Shown: positions 23,626-34,600 of the stretch, one piece after another
How positions within the stretch are numbered: the first letter of the stretch is position 1
Layout of the letters: each line of letters starts with the position of its first letter
Assembly: GCA_958510825.1 (NCBI GenBank)
Contig: OY294046.1
Location: forward strand, 74,719,808-74,783,807
Length of the DNA: 64,000 bases
Direction of reading: 5' to 3'
Source of the DNA: Brachypterus glaber
Lineage: Eukaryota > Arthropoda > Insecta > Coleoptera > Kateretidae
The notes under the pieces: generated by a model
The model's input: the letters and a program-made list of their open reading frames with translations, nothing else
Databases searched by the model: none
Told to the model about the DNA's origin: nothing
Position numbers and translations under genes: made by a program

Positions 23626-24049
23626 CAGCTGGACGTCGAATAAGATTTTTAATAAAAACATTATTTTTGTATTTTTGTATTTTAACGGTATTTTTGTTAT
23701 CTTCAATAATATGCGTTCTTTTTTAATGCCGTTTTACTACTAAAACCACCTAAGTCCTCAGGTGAAGTTCGAAAAGGACTCATCTCGGGAAACTTTAAGG
23801 ATCCTTTTCTTCATCAAATGTTCCTTTAATAATACTATTTTTCTTTGTCATAATGTACACAGCGATCGGTAATTTGTGAAAAAAACTGCCCAAATAAGTC
23901 AAATAATTATTAAGAAATTCATCTTTTTGTGTCTCCTGAAAAATTTTAATTTTCGGAGACGAGCCCTTTTCGAAATTTGCAATTCAATTATTTTTAAAGT
24001 AACTTCGCACTAAAAATGGGCTATTAAAATTTTTTTTCTACGACTTTTC

Positions 24050-25880
24050 AAACACAGAATGAATCCATTCTAGCTCTAGATATGGTATGAATATTCCGTA
24101 TCAAGTGTTAGAATGAGCACATGTAGTGCCATCTCTTGTTTATAAAAATAAAGAAACTGTAACAAAATTTGGAAATATATATATATATATATATATATAC
24201 AGGGTGTTCCGTGAGGAAAGGGAAATATTTAAAGAATATGTTGTATAGGTCAAAATAAGAAAAAAAGTTCCCATAAACATATGTCCACAAACGGCTCATA
24301 AGGGAGCTACGCCCCTTCAAATGGGGTACCAAAAATTTAATTTCAATTAATAACTTAGGAACCCTTTGTGTTATAGCAACAAGGTTTTGCATGTGATCTA
24401 TTATTAATAAGGCCTATTAGCCAATGGTATTTGCATGTAGTCACTTAAACCAGGGGCGTGCGACAGGAGGGGTCTAATCACTTTTTGGCCCCAAACTTTT
24501 TTCTGTTAAAGTTTTTTGTGGTTTATTATTGGAATAGTATTCTTTAGGTAAAAACACATTAAAAAGGTACTCTTGCTAAAATACTTTAGGATTAACCGTT
24601 TTCGAGAAAAATACAATTAAAGGCAAAATTACAAGTTTCAAGAACCAAAAATTAAACACCAAATTGTTGAAAACCAAAATTTCAATGGTGTAGGTTAACT
24701 GTACACCAAAAACTAAGAAAAAAAGTTTGTATACAGGTTATTCCAAAAATCAATGATAAGGGAGTTATGGTCTCCAAAATTTTTGAAGGGTGATGGTACC
24801 TTTAAAATCGATTTTTGAACCTACATGTATAAAACTTTTTTTCTTAGCTTTTGATGTAGAATCACACTGCAAAATTAAAATTCTGGTTTTTAACATTTTA
24901 GTTTTAATTTTTGGTTCTAGAAAGGTGTAAGTTTGCCTTTAATTGTATTTTTTTCGAAAACAGTTAATCCTATGGTATTACAACAAGAGTACCTTTTTTA
25001 TGTGTTTTTACCTTGGTTATAATATTCTAAAAATAAACCCAAAAAAAAGTTGAGCAGAAGAAGTTTTGGGCAAAAAAGTGATAAGACCCCCCATTACGGA
25101 CGCGCCTGGTTAAAGTAACTACATGCAAATACCATTGGCTGATAGGCTTTATAAAGCATAGATCACGTGCTAAACCTTGATGCTTTAACACAAAGGGTTC
25201 CGAAGTTATTAATAAAAAATCGAAATTTTGGGACCCCTTTGAAGGGGCTTAGCTCCCTTACGAGTCGTTTTTGGACATTTGTTTATAAGAACTTTTTTCT
25301 TATTTTGACCTCTAGAATACATCCTTAAAATATTTCCCTTTCCTCACGGAACACCCTGTATATATATATATATATATATATATATTACCATGAAATATTA
25401 AATAATTTAATGCAATTTAAAGTTTTGCGTTAAAATTACATAAAGTTTACTAGTTTTTCCTAATATTTGACCAGTTTTTTATCAATTTAGTTCAAAACTG
25501 GTCCATCTATTGTTAAATATTTAAACCTGATATATGTGAACAATCTGAAATAACCTTCAATTTTTGCATTATAATTTGTAAATATGTGCTAAAATTAAAT
25601 AAAAATCTTTTTTAACTACTGATTTGATGAAATTATTAGATAACATTAATTGCTTTATTTAAAAATATGTGTTTTGTTGCATTTACAATGTCGAGTCACA
25701 AAAAACATTGTTTTTAACCTTGCCCGCAGTTTAAAGCCATACAGTGTTTCATATTTGCAGTCGAAGAAAAAGTATGAAATAGTCATTACGCGCTCGCGGG
25801 GCCGTCATACTCGCCTACCGCTCGCGCGGAATATTGTCTATTCCATACTAGTTATAGGATATACTATACTGTTATTGGAA
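24050..25880. repeat. second copy of the 21150-21800 repeat, interrupted
   Basis: Both flanks of the palindromic element (24050-24180 and 25380-25870) match 21150-21800 in reverse complement, with about 10% divergence by eye and a shorter 25770-25800 section. Confidence 0.85.
24200..25359. mobile_element. 1160-bp fully palindromic element, CAGGGTG termini
   Basis: The left end CAGGGTGTTCCGTGAGGAAA and its inverted copy at 25340-25359 start two arms that pair along their whole length to a centre near 24780 (for example AACAAGGTTTTGCATGTGAT, GCCAATGGTATTTGCATG and GGATTAACCGTTTTCGA each have partners). Divergence between arms is moderate. It is inserted in a (TA)n run. Single-arm relatives are at 42493 and 53958. 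No coding frame is present. Confidence 0.9.
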
Positions 25881-26755
25881 TAATAATTTAAGTTGTTATC
25901 GCTACATTATGTTTTAAAGAAAAAGATGCTTTTGCTTTTTCAACATTTCAAGAAAAGAAGACTTAAAAAAAAATAATGCTCTGATCGTTAGGTACTGAGA
26001 TAAATTCAAGTACTCAAGTTCCAATTACCCTGTACACATGTAATTGTACACATTTATGTACTTATGCATTAGAAATTATGGTACTTACGTTTTAAATGAT
26101 AATAAATCAAATTTGAAATTATATTTTCAATCAGTATAAACGTCACAAGAGTACTTACACTGTAAATAACTATAATATTATAAATTAATGTGTTAAAACA
26201 AATGAATTTACGCTCTAATAAACTATAATTAATTAATTAAATCAGGTCTAACATATTTATATCGATGATCAAATTCTTCACTGTCCCACAACGAAAATAT
26301 ACTCTTTTTTTGACATAACCTATCTTGAAGCATATTTTCTCCTGATTCCAAATCTTTTTTCAGATTTGGGCTACGACCGCACAGTTTTTATATACACATT
26401 TTTTTAAATGTCTGTAGATCTTGCATTAATAAATATTTTTTTAATTAAATTAGGTTGAATTATAAAAAAAGATTGTGCCTTTAAGATTTTAATACATTTT
26501 TTTAAATATCGACACTGAACAAATTTTTTACTCTCAAATTTTCAAAATATGGAGTTTTTAACCGAATGGGAATTAAAATATTCCGTATTTATCTGGCTGA
26601 ATTTTGTTTTTTTTTTTTAATTTTTAACGGGGAACCTCTAGAAGTGGCGCTACATCAATTTTAAGTGCGCCGTGTCGTAAATTTTAACACCTATATGACC
26701 CACCAAAATTTTAAAAAGCCAGGGGGATACGGCCCCCTGCCCCATCGGTGGGCGC
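25881..26755. other. intronic DNA, nothing firm
   Basis: AT-rich sequence. A short dyad CAGGGGG...CCCCCTG at about 26721 was noticed. No frame or repeat partner was found. Confidence 0.4.
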
Positions 26756-26905
26756 AGGACGATTCTACTTAAGTAAGCATCCCTTAAGTCCAGGAGTTGC
26801 GTGGGTTAGTAGTAGAGAGAACCACTGGCTTATACTGGCTTTTGAGCCATATTTTAGGGGGGTATCTGTTTAACTTATCGCCTTTGAAAAAATTTAATTA
26901 TTAAT
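26756..26905 (-). mobile_element. SINE body, minus strand
   Basis: Its reverse complement carries AAGCCAGTGGTTCTCTCTAC, CCTGGACTTAAGG and GCTTACTTAAGTAGAAT, matching 9640-9756. The tRNA-like head is missing. Confidence 0.7.
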
Positions 26906-27365
26906 TCACTGAAAACTCTATCTAATTTTAATAATTATTTTTAAGGGTTGCAACTCTACTCCCAAAATCCTTACACCTAATTTTATTTTTTTATGCACAA
27001 AAAATATATATTTTTAAGCTCTTTAAAGTAAAGTATGACAAGAGTTGGGGTAAAAGGTACAACCCTCATGAATTAAACTGATTTTATTCCTTTTTAAATA
27101 TTAAGCTATTTTTGTATTTTGTTCCAATTAAGTGTTTTGAAATAAAATCGTTTACACACAAGTACTTACCGTTTTACACATCATTGTATAAAACTATGTA
27201 TGTAGGTACTATATCTTTAAGAAGAATGCTGTTAGATAATGTGTGAATATCTTTATTATGTGTTTAATTTAATACATTTCTAAGTAAAGTGAACTAAATA
27301 TTATATTTTAATAAAATTATTTATTATAATGTATAATATTATTCATTATAATTAAATACGCGTTT

Positions 27366-27907
27366 ATTATACTATTCACATCGCCTGCGCTAGAATAGTA
27401 TTATATGATATTTATTATTCCATCAATCTATTTTCTAATCATCGTACAGAGTGATATTGGAAGACTGACAGTTTTAGGCTGCTGGCCCTCTTCAATACCC
27501 AGAGTCAACTCTGCACGCTGATTAAGAAAATGTTTTTAGACTTTATTCGCAAAAGGAATATAGACATTAGATTGATGTAGACTTGTGAGCCATCTGTTGC
27601 TAGATGTAGACAACTACTCATACCTCTCCTAGTCTGGAGACTTTGAATGGTAGCAAGTTGAAGACTTGTGTGTCTCAAGCACATAGTACCACTAAGGTGT
27701 GGTTAGACGTAGAATTGGTAAGGACAGAATTTTTTAATTTTAATCTTATTTTTTTAAGAAAATTAAAAAAAAAATGTTAAAAATATTTTTTAAGTTTTTT
27801 TTAATTATTTAAAAAAAAATAATTTCATGTATGGGAAAATGTATTGTATGTACCATTAACTGTGTATAGTATATAATGGAATGCGTAGCATTACATATCT
27901 TCGCGGC
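27366..27907 (-). mobile_element. unclassified dispersed element without TIR, longer copy
   Basis: Read on the minus strand it starts GCCGCGAAGATATGTAAT and ends TTCTAGCGCAGGCGATGTGA ATAGTATAAT. The same two ends enclose 37165-37372, and the last ~45 bp recur at 30785-30829. A small hairpin (TACTATTC/GAATAGTA) sits at that end. No inverted termini or clear duplication are seen. Confidence 0.6.
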
Positions 27908-28564
27908 TTATTTATAAATGAGTTGTTATAACAATAGGAAAATATTTTATAATATTAACAGAATACTTGCAATAAAATTAAAAAACGTGAGATTTTAATT
28001 TATTTATAGTTATTATTATTATAGCAACTATAATAGCAATTAAAAATGTCGAGCTTTTATATTATTATAAAATTTATAATTATAATTACATTTTATCGAA
28101 AATTTAAATTATTTGCAATTATGGCGAAGGCGTACAACACGGTGGTCTTGAACAAGGTTTAAGACTGTTGAATATATTTAAGTTATTCTCAGATTGTTAT
28201 AGTAATAGGCTTTTTGAAAAGTACAAATCTGTACCGTTAGTTCATATTTTTAATTTGTTCATTAAAAAACACGAGTTATTAAAAAAAATTGACAGCAGCT
28301 GCCAAAAAGTGAGAAACAGTTTTTATGAACTTTTGTACTAAATTGTCTCCTATGCAGCTAGGGCTCTTTTAAGGGGCTTTTTTAGAATATTTCTCACTTT
28401 ATAACTCGAGAACGGTTTGAAACAATTTTAAAATAAAGGGAATATTCATCATCGTCAAGTTATCAGTCCTAAGGCTGGTTTGAGGCAGCTCTCCATCCCA
28501 CATCCTTATCTAATTATTTCACTGGCCTGAAATTTCTACACGCTATAGCACGCTACATTCGTTT
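27908..28564. other. intronic DNA, nothing recognised
   Basis: AT-rich, no convincing frame. Confidence 0.4.
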
Positions 28565-28611
28565 GGACCAAAATTATCAAAATTTGCGTTACGTAATACT
28601 TGAACGTTCCC
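28565..28611. repeat. copy of the GTTACGTAATACTTGAACG repeat end
   Basis: 47 bp, from GACCAAAATTATCAAAA to AACGTTCCC, matching 55684-55730 and, in its last 33 bp, 3104-3137 (inverted) and 38537-38568. Confidence 0.75.
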
Positions 28612-29098
28612 TTAACAGATTTCAAAGGACAACCCTTCATCGATTCTGTGTTTATATATTCTCTATTCACGATTTTGTAAAGACCAAATATTTAATACAA
28701 CAATGGTTTATTTATTATTTAAACGCCATATGATAACTTCTATTTTAATGAAAAGCTGTTAAACGTTGGCATAAATATTTAAACACAGAATGTTTTATAT
28801 TTCATCAGTTTTATTTCTATTTGTATTAAAAGAAAATTTCAATAATTTATATGATGTTGGAACGGTAGTAAAGTATTTCTAAAAACAATCTGTAAATATA
28901 AAACGCATATATGCGCATACATATACGTATATACGTGCTATCCGAAAAAAAATATTTTTGCTGTTTCCTTTAAGAGGCTCTACAATAGTGGGGTTGTGAG
29001 GCAACGTAATGCCTTTTAAATCAGAATGACCAATGATATCTATTGTGAATCCCCTTCGTAATTAAGTCCACATTAAACTAGGCTTCCAAAGAAGTCCA

Positions 29099-30315
29099 AA
29101 CTGATAGAATTATAGATGATGATTATAGAATCATAGGGTTATTAATACAACAACATAGTGTTATATACGCGCCAACCCCAAATTGTACTATAGTATAGTA
29201 CTATGATATTGTATCGTATAACATACATTTTTATTGTTTGTAAATGACTGTGTATCAGTCATTAAACACTCTTCAATTTTGCTATTTGCAGATGACATGA
29301 AAGTTTTTAAAAGGGTTAGAGGTGTGGCTGATTGTGTGAATCTTCAAAATGACTTATTAGCATTGGAAAATTGGGCTCGTAAATCTCGGTTGGAATTTAA
29401 CATAAACAAATGTAAATGTATGACTTTTAGCAACAAAAAAACCGTTTTTAATTTTACTTATCAAATTGCAGATAATAACTTAATAAGGGTTCAAGAATTT
29501 AGGGATTTGGGTGTGGTAATGGATACCAAACTTCATTTTAGTATTCACATTGATTTTATAATAAACCAAGCGTCCAAAAATTTAGGCTTTATAACCAGAA
29601 ATGCAAAGGACTTTAGAAATTTTCAAACTTTAAAAACTTTATATAATAGTTATGTTAGATCAAGGCTAGAGTACTGTAGCATCATTTGGAACCCATTTTA
29701 TGGTGTAAGTATAAACGGAATAGAATCTGTCCAATCTAAGTTTCTCAGAATTAGTAAGGGAATCACAGGTGGGGCATACTGCATGGATTCTTACGATGAC
29801 TTACTCAATGAATTCAATTTTCAAACACTCAAAGCAAGACGCAAAATAAGCAGTATTGTTTATTTGTATAAATTGGTTAATGGTATCATTGATGATTCAC
29901 CTACACTGGGTTGTATAAATTTTTTAGTAATAATACAAGAAATCAATTTTTGTTTACTTATGATGTACCACGAAGAAATTATGTAATAAATTCTCCCTTA
30001 GTACGAATGTGTAAGAACTTTAATGAAGTAAATGATATCGGTGATATTTTTGCAGATAGTTTAAGAATATTTAAAAATTCTATTAAAAATGTTTTAGTTT
30101 AAATAAGGCGTTAAACATATATATATATTTTTATTTCCTGTTAAAACTATATAATAATTATATTTAATTTTTCCTCTATTAGTATTAGTATTATATTTTA
30201 ACTCTGTAATAGGAACTTGTTCTGTTGAGTTAATAAATAAATAAATAAATAATTACGTTATAACATAATACAAAATATGGTTGGCGCCTATATTAAATCA
30301 ATATTTCTATCAGTG
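29099..30315. mobile_element. CACTG-type element copy 2, split by a LINE insertion
   Basis: Its outer parts (29099-29226 and 30252-30315) are the reverse complement of 11153-11809 without its nested MITE: GTTATTAATACAACAACATA, TATAGTATAGTACTATGATA, then after the insertion ATGGTTGGCGCC and TTTCTATCAGTG. CA flanks both ends. Confidence 0.8.
29228..30102 (+). pseudogene. Jockey-like LINE reverse transcriptase, 5'-truncated and frameshifted
   Basis: The frame starts at LLFVNDC, just before the catalytic motif LLFADDMKVF (FADD about residues 18-21 from the ATG at 29234). It continues through W-RKSRLEFNINKCKCMTFS, VQEFRDLGVVMDTKLHFS, YNSYVRSRLEYCSIIWNPFY and VQSKFLRI. Near 29908 a -1/+2 frameshift moves the rest (KFFSNNTRNQFLFTYDVPRR ... 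SPLVRMCKNFNEV) into another frame ending at 30102. A 3' untranslated part ends in (AAAT)n at about 30231-30250. The fingers domain and endonuclease are missing. The insert sits inside the CACTG-type element at 29099-30315. Confidence 0.9.
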
Positions 30316-30967
30316 CAAGAGTTTTTTAAGGGATACTTGGGATATATCTGCAGGTCTTGTTCGAGATATAGTAGCCATTTGCGAACAAGGGCTTTGCAGA
30401 AGCAGATATTGTGTTCGGTCGTTTCTGGTGCTTCTGAGCATAGACGTCAGGTGTTGATTTCAGACTTGGCCATATTTTTAAGATGCCTCTTAATTGGGCT
30501 CTTAATTAGAGTTAGGTAGGTAGCCTACTCAGTTTCACGGTAGATGAGACGAATAAGCTACCATCGACCATTAAGTCTTACATGGAGAGGGGGGGTTAAA
30601 CATCCTTAAAAAATGTCTTATGTAATTTGTTGTTTTCCCCGTTCTTCAAATAGGAAGTCTCAGGAGGAATAAATGAAAATTTTCCGATTTAATTTTGAAA
30701 ATAACCCAAGTGTAGCGTTGCCATATAAATGGAACTCAAGATTTATAAGCAAGAGGATTTTTTTGTGCATTTTTAATCTTTTGATTTGCTATTCTAGCGC
30801 TACCCGCCGTGAATAGTATAATAAATATTGTATTTTGTATTTTTGTACTCGTTAAGTTATTTAATAAATGTAATCTTCTATTTTGGTAGCAATAACCGTA
30901 ATATAAATTTAAGATTCGGCAAACCTTTTTTCTAACGCGCTTTTAATGTATAAATGTCCTGGTTTCT

Positions 30968-31080
30968 AATGTTAGAATTCCTAACGTTAGAGGCCTAACC
31001 TTAGAATAACGTTTATCTATTATTTGCTAAAACTGCTAACGTTAAATAAACGTTAGACCCTAACGTAAGGAATCTAACAA
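30968..31080. repeat. cluster of CTAACGTTAG-like dyads forming a hairpin
   Basis: GTTAGAATTCCTAACGTTAG near 30970 can pair with CTAACGTAAGGAATCTAAC near 31062, with further AACGTT units between them. Confidence 0.65.
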
Positions 31081-31120
31081 TCGAACCACATTCATCTAAT
31101 GTTAGGTTAAGTTGTTGTTT

Positions 31121-31283
31121 GTAAACAAATAGTAGGTATATTCCGGCCTGAACAATAACAATTACCAGTAACTGTTATTGTTGTCTCTGTTAGAACAAAG
31201 CTGTGCGAGTAAGACAGACAAATGTATATGTTGGCTACGTTTTTGTCAGTTTTTACAAATGAAATGCCTATTCCCGCATTTAT
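31121..31283. repeat. ~160-bp repeat, inverted copy at 61381-61556
   Basis: CCTGAACAATAACAATTACC, AACAAAGCTGTGCGAGTAAG and GTTGGCTACGTTTTTGTCAG all have reverse complements in order at 61400-61540. No inverted termini were seen. Confidence 0.85.
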
Positions 31284-31644
31284 GCTTATAAGTAAAAATT
31301 AAATATTTTACATGCAAGTAATTGTATATAGTTTTTAATTACGAAGGGCCTATTTTCACGTCTGACGTAACATAACCTAATTCTTTGGTTTGTTTTGGTT
31401 CTTTCATTTGTTTGGTGCTTTTGATGCTAATAGGGGGGCGGGCGTAGCCCCTCTTTTAAACGAGGTGAATACATTCCTGACGAAAAATAGACTTTAAAAC
31501 CTTTAAAAACCCTAAAAATCAGAAATAGCCTCTTCCTTTTAATTATTATTAACTAATAGTTAATAATTAATACAAGATATAGCTTTTATAATTGAAAATA
31601 AAATACATGAGAATTAAATTATTCATCAATAAAAAATTATTGTT

Positions 31645-31645
31645 T

Positions 31646-31676
<31 letters not shown>

Positions 31677-31690
31677 TTGTGTAACAAAAA
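31645..31690 (-). repeat. (TTTA)n, possible LINE tail on minus strand
   Basis: Eight TTTA units are followed by a unique AT-rich stretch that could be a 3' untranslated region read on the minus strand. No RT coding sequence was seen up to 32300. Confidence 0.45.
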
Positions 31691-33060
31691 TCATTATCAA
31701 GTATTTATAAAAAATGTTTAACACGGTTCGTCCTAAGAGAAAAATAAAAAAATATATTCCATGAAATTTTCCGTTACATTACATAGGAACTTGATAAAGA
31801 AAAACAATTCGTGATTTTTTTAGCCACCTTATTAGAAAGCAGTGAGCATCAAAAAATTTATTTTTGCCATTAAAAGGGTTTACTTTGTAGGATATTTTTT
31901 TAAAATCGTAATTTAGAAATATTATATCTGTCTGTCTTAGGATGGCAAATGAAATAAACTTTTTAGAAATTTTAATTTTTATATTGACATAAGATGCATT
32001 ATACGTTGTTGAAATAAAAAACTGAAATTAATGGGCATTTATGACAAAAAAAAACAATAAAAATTATCACTCGATTGTGTTATCTTTCAAACGTTTTTAT
32101 TGTGAAATATTTAAAAATCTATTAAAATATATGCATTGATAAAGATATCAGTTAACCCTTCAAGGCGCAAAACTATTTTTTTGAAAACTTTAGTTTTTTT
32201 GTTACCTATCTTAAAACACATTAAACGAATGAATTTCGACACTCTTTGATTAGAAAAGTAAACAATTTTTTTGTAATGGGTGATCTCTATAGAGAGCACT
32301 ACGTTATGTATTTACTTAGGAAAGGGTTTAAAGCATAAAATACACAAACCTACATTACATTCGGAGCATATCGAGGGCTTCAGTGTTGACCATATATACC
32401 ATACACCCCTATGTTATGATGCCCTCGATATGGTTTGGTGGTCCCTTATGGAACCACTTGCTTGCCACGCGCAATGGTCTAACATAGTACTACATCGACT
32501 TTTAATATACTGAACTATCATGCAACCGTTTAGCCTACTATGACCCTAAAAGGAGGTGTCCATATAGGAACCACCAACACTTAAAGGGTTAATAAACTAG
32601 AAGCGACTATCATTTAAAATAAATAATTTTTAATATTATTATTATTTTATAACTTACATATCTGTACATATAATATGCCTATATAATGGGTTTTGAGCCA
32701 CACGTGCCTCATAAAATGCATTTTTTTATGTAAAGTAAAAAATTACAGAATAAATATTTCAATAATGCAATGAACGCGTTTAGAATATGCATATAAATAT
32801 GTTTGTATGTTAACCTTATTTTCGCATGCGCGTGATCACAACGAACAAAATTCTGGACACGTGATATCAGACGTACGCTTCTGGTTATTTTTACAGTGGT
32901 TTACATGACTGATTACTGATCTAACACAAGATGGATATATAATCGCAGCGTGATCTTTTTAAGGGACGGATGTGAACTTATGTTTTTAACTTTTTTTAAC
33001 CATATTTGATAATGACCCATATTACTCTAAGGTGGTTTACTTTACTAACTTTTGAGACAT
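31691..33060. other. intronic DNA with a 12-bp dyad
   Basis: CATATCGAGGGC (32367-32378) and GCCCTCGATATG (32421-32432) are an exact inverted pair. Otherwise nothing was recognised. Confidence 0.5.
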
Positions 33061-33125
33061 CTAAAATTTAGGAATATTTAAGAATATTTAAAAGTATTTA
33101 AGAATATTTAAGAATATTTAATATT
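33061..33125. repeat. minisatellite, ~11-bp unit AATATTTAAGA
   Basis: Five to six units in tandem. Confidence 0.85.
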
Positions 33126-33312
33126 CTTGACAAGGATTATTTGCCTTTAAAAAGTAAGGGACAGTCATTTAATAATAATACAATTTTCTTGCCTGCTTCA
33201 GAGTTTTGGTATACCTGGATAAAACATGAACAAAAAAGTATTTAAATGATTAAATTGTATTTTTGCCCATGATAGATTGGACAAGGTACTTAATAAATTG
33301 GTTAAATGTAAA

Positions 33313-33413
33313 CTATCCAAACGGGTTAGGGCGCCTGATTCATTATTAGACTTAGAATGTCGACTTGCGTGGGGTTCGATTTTCATCCGCGCCGATAGCC
33401 TTTTTCAGTTAGT
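33313..33413 (+). mobile_element. SINE head, diverged copy
   Basis: GGTTAGGGCGCCTGATTC (box A region), GGGGTTCGATTTTCATCC (B box) and GATAGCCTTTTTCAGTT match the family of 9523-9756. The body is absent. Confidence 0.65.
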
Positions 33414-33416
33414 TTA

Positions 33417-33700
33417 AAAAGTAACATTTTGTGCCACCAAAAGTGTTACTTTTTAAAAGGTTATTACTCCTTTATTATATATTAAATTTAGGTGTTTCGG
33501 TAAAGAATACTTTTTCGATTAGCTTAAAATGAAGAATCGCCCTGGAGTATTAACATTTGACTGGTGCTTTTTTGTTCCGCATTGAAAATTTCCGTCTTCT
33601 AAGGGCGGTAGCTCCCTCGAGGCTTATTTTCGGACATATGTTCCGTTCCGTTCAGTCTGTTTTTCATGTAGAATCATCCCCTTTATTTAATGCCAAAAGA
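33417..33700. mobile_element. partial inverted copy of the 17849-18581 element
   Basis: AAAAGTAACATTTTGTGCCA, AAATTTAGGTGTTTCGG and GGTGCTTTTTTGTTC match the reverse complement of about 17990-18140. The terminal part decays towards 33700, just 100 bp from exon 1. Confidence 0.7.
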
Positions 33701-33802
33701 CTGCAAGTACCGTGTATAATGTTTTCGAAACGACGCCAATGTTTTTACTTTGGTGAATTATCCGTTATCCAAGATTTTCCATATAGGTCCTAAGGATCTT
33801 AC

Positions 33803-33929
33803 CGAGTGGCGAGATGGCATCCGGCGGGTCCCGCTCCCTGCACCTCGTCCTGGCGCGTCCATGCCTGGACATGATCGCCGCGATGCTGAAGTCGGTGGCG
33901 CACGGCCTCATGGTGCAGTTGTCTTCCAT
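33803..33929 (-). CDS. Tbx20: Tbx20/midline/H15-like T-box transcription factor, exon 1
   Basis: Start codon at 33929-33927 in a good context (GCGGTGATGG). 42 codons plus one base: MEDNCTMRPCATDFSIAAIM, then SRHGRARTRCRERDPPDAIS, then PL. FSIAAIM (residues 14-20) is an eh1-like motif, which in TBX20-type and other regulators recruits the co-repressor Groucho/TLE (family knowledge). Codons are strikingly GC-rich against the AT-rich surroundings. The exon ends CTCG|GTAAGA, a consensus donor. The leftover G joins AA of exon 2 to give Glu with the frame kept. The frame is open upstream to a stop near 34034; I chose this ATG because of its context and because it places the eh1-like motif near the N-terminus as in the family. 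An overlapping plus-strand frame is its shadow. Confidence 0.88.
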
Positions 33930-34600
33930 CACCGCGGGCACATCACACAGTTTATCACACAGTTTATTGTCTACTGAACACGTGGCCGACGAACCGTCAT
34001 CGCAAAATATATGACACGGGACTAATGGGGTGGATTACGCGCCTCGGGACTAAATGTCATGTTTTGGCACTAATCGTAGTACTTTCACTAGGTGTGAGCC
34101 ATTCACCACAGAAGCAAGCCGTTTTGACAGAATGAATATTTAGACCCCTTCGACTCACATTTAACAAGATTACTTTTGATATGCAGCGAAAGCATTTACA
34201 TTGGCTGCTCCCACTTTGGAGAGGCGGGTCTCGATCTCGCAGGTCCGTAATTGATTATGATCGGCAGTTCTTTTGTTTCCTGGGGCTACTTCTCGCGACG
34301 CTGTTCATCGTCAACTGACCGCTCCACGGAGACGTTATCAAAGGAACGTGCAATTTTTTCGGCGATTCCCCCTCTGTGCCACGTTGATGACAACATGTTA
34401 GGCTTTTGTTTTATCCCCCCTCACCGCCTATGCACCTGGGCGGGCATTTATACGCACTCACTGATCCTTCTTCTGGTGTTGTTTTGATCAGACAACTTTC
34501 GTCAGGGGAGGGGTGCAAGATGACACGCCAATGGGAGGGACTTTTGCCAATGACACGCCCTTGAGCACGAAACAACGCGATAGCTTGATTTGCTTACCTG
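33930..34600 (-). promoter_or_regulatory. probable 5' UTR and promoter of the Tbx20-like gene
   Basis: A GC-richer island ending where the tandem array begins. On the minus strand it has a TATA-like box (TATAAAT, 34446-34452) and an initiator-like TCAGTT (34313-34318); neither spacing is proof. A CACGTG E-box is at 33979-33984. The boundary of the transcript is not visible in sequence alone. Confidence 0.5.
34090..34097 (+). promoter_or_regulatory. T-box half-site AGGTGTGA
   Basis: AGGTGTGA is the core T-box binding element (established for Brachyury and relatives). Read on the minus strand, TCACACCTAGTGAAA resembles the palindromic T-site with its second half shortened by three bases. It lies about 160 bp upstream of the start codon. 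Confidence 0.45.

Larger units (their letters stand above)
16588..33802 (-). other. Tbx20-like gene, intron 1 (17.2 kb)
   Basis: It is bounded by a donor CTCG|GTAAGA at 33802 and an acceptor TTTTTTTTCAG at 16588, both on the minus strand. It contains the SINE, MITE, LINE and palindrome features listed between these coordinates. Confidence 0.85.

Noticed and set aside
23481..23726. 81-codon frame
   Set aside because: It is read straight across a fold-back sequence, and no protein family features are visible.
33750..34014. Two overlapping plus-strand open frames with high GC
   Set aside because: They are the antisense shadow of Tbx20 exon 1; the minus strand has the splice donor, the good start context and the eh1-like motif.
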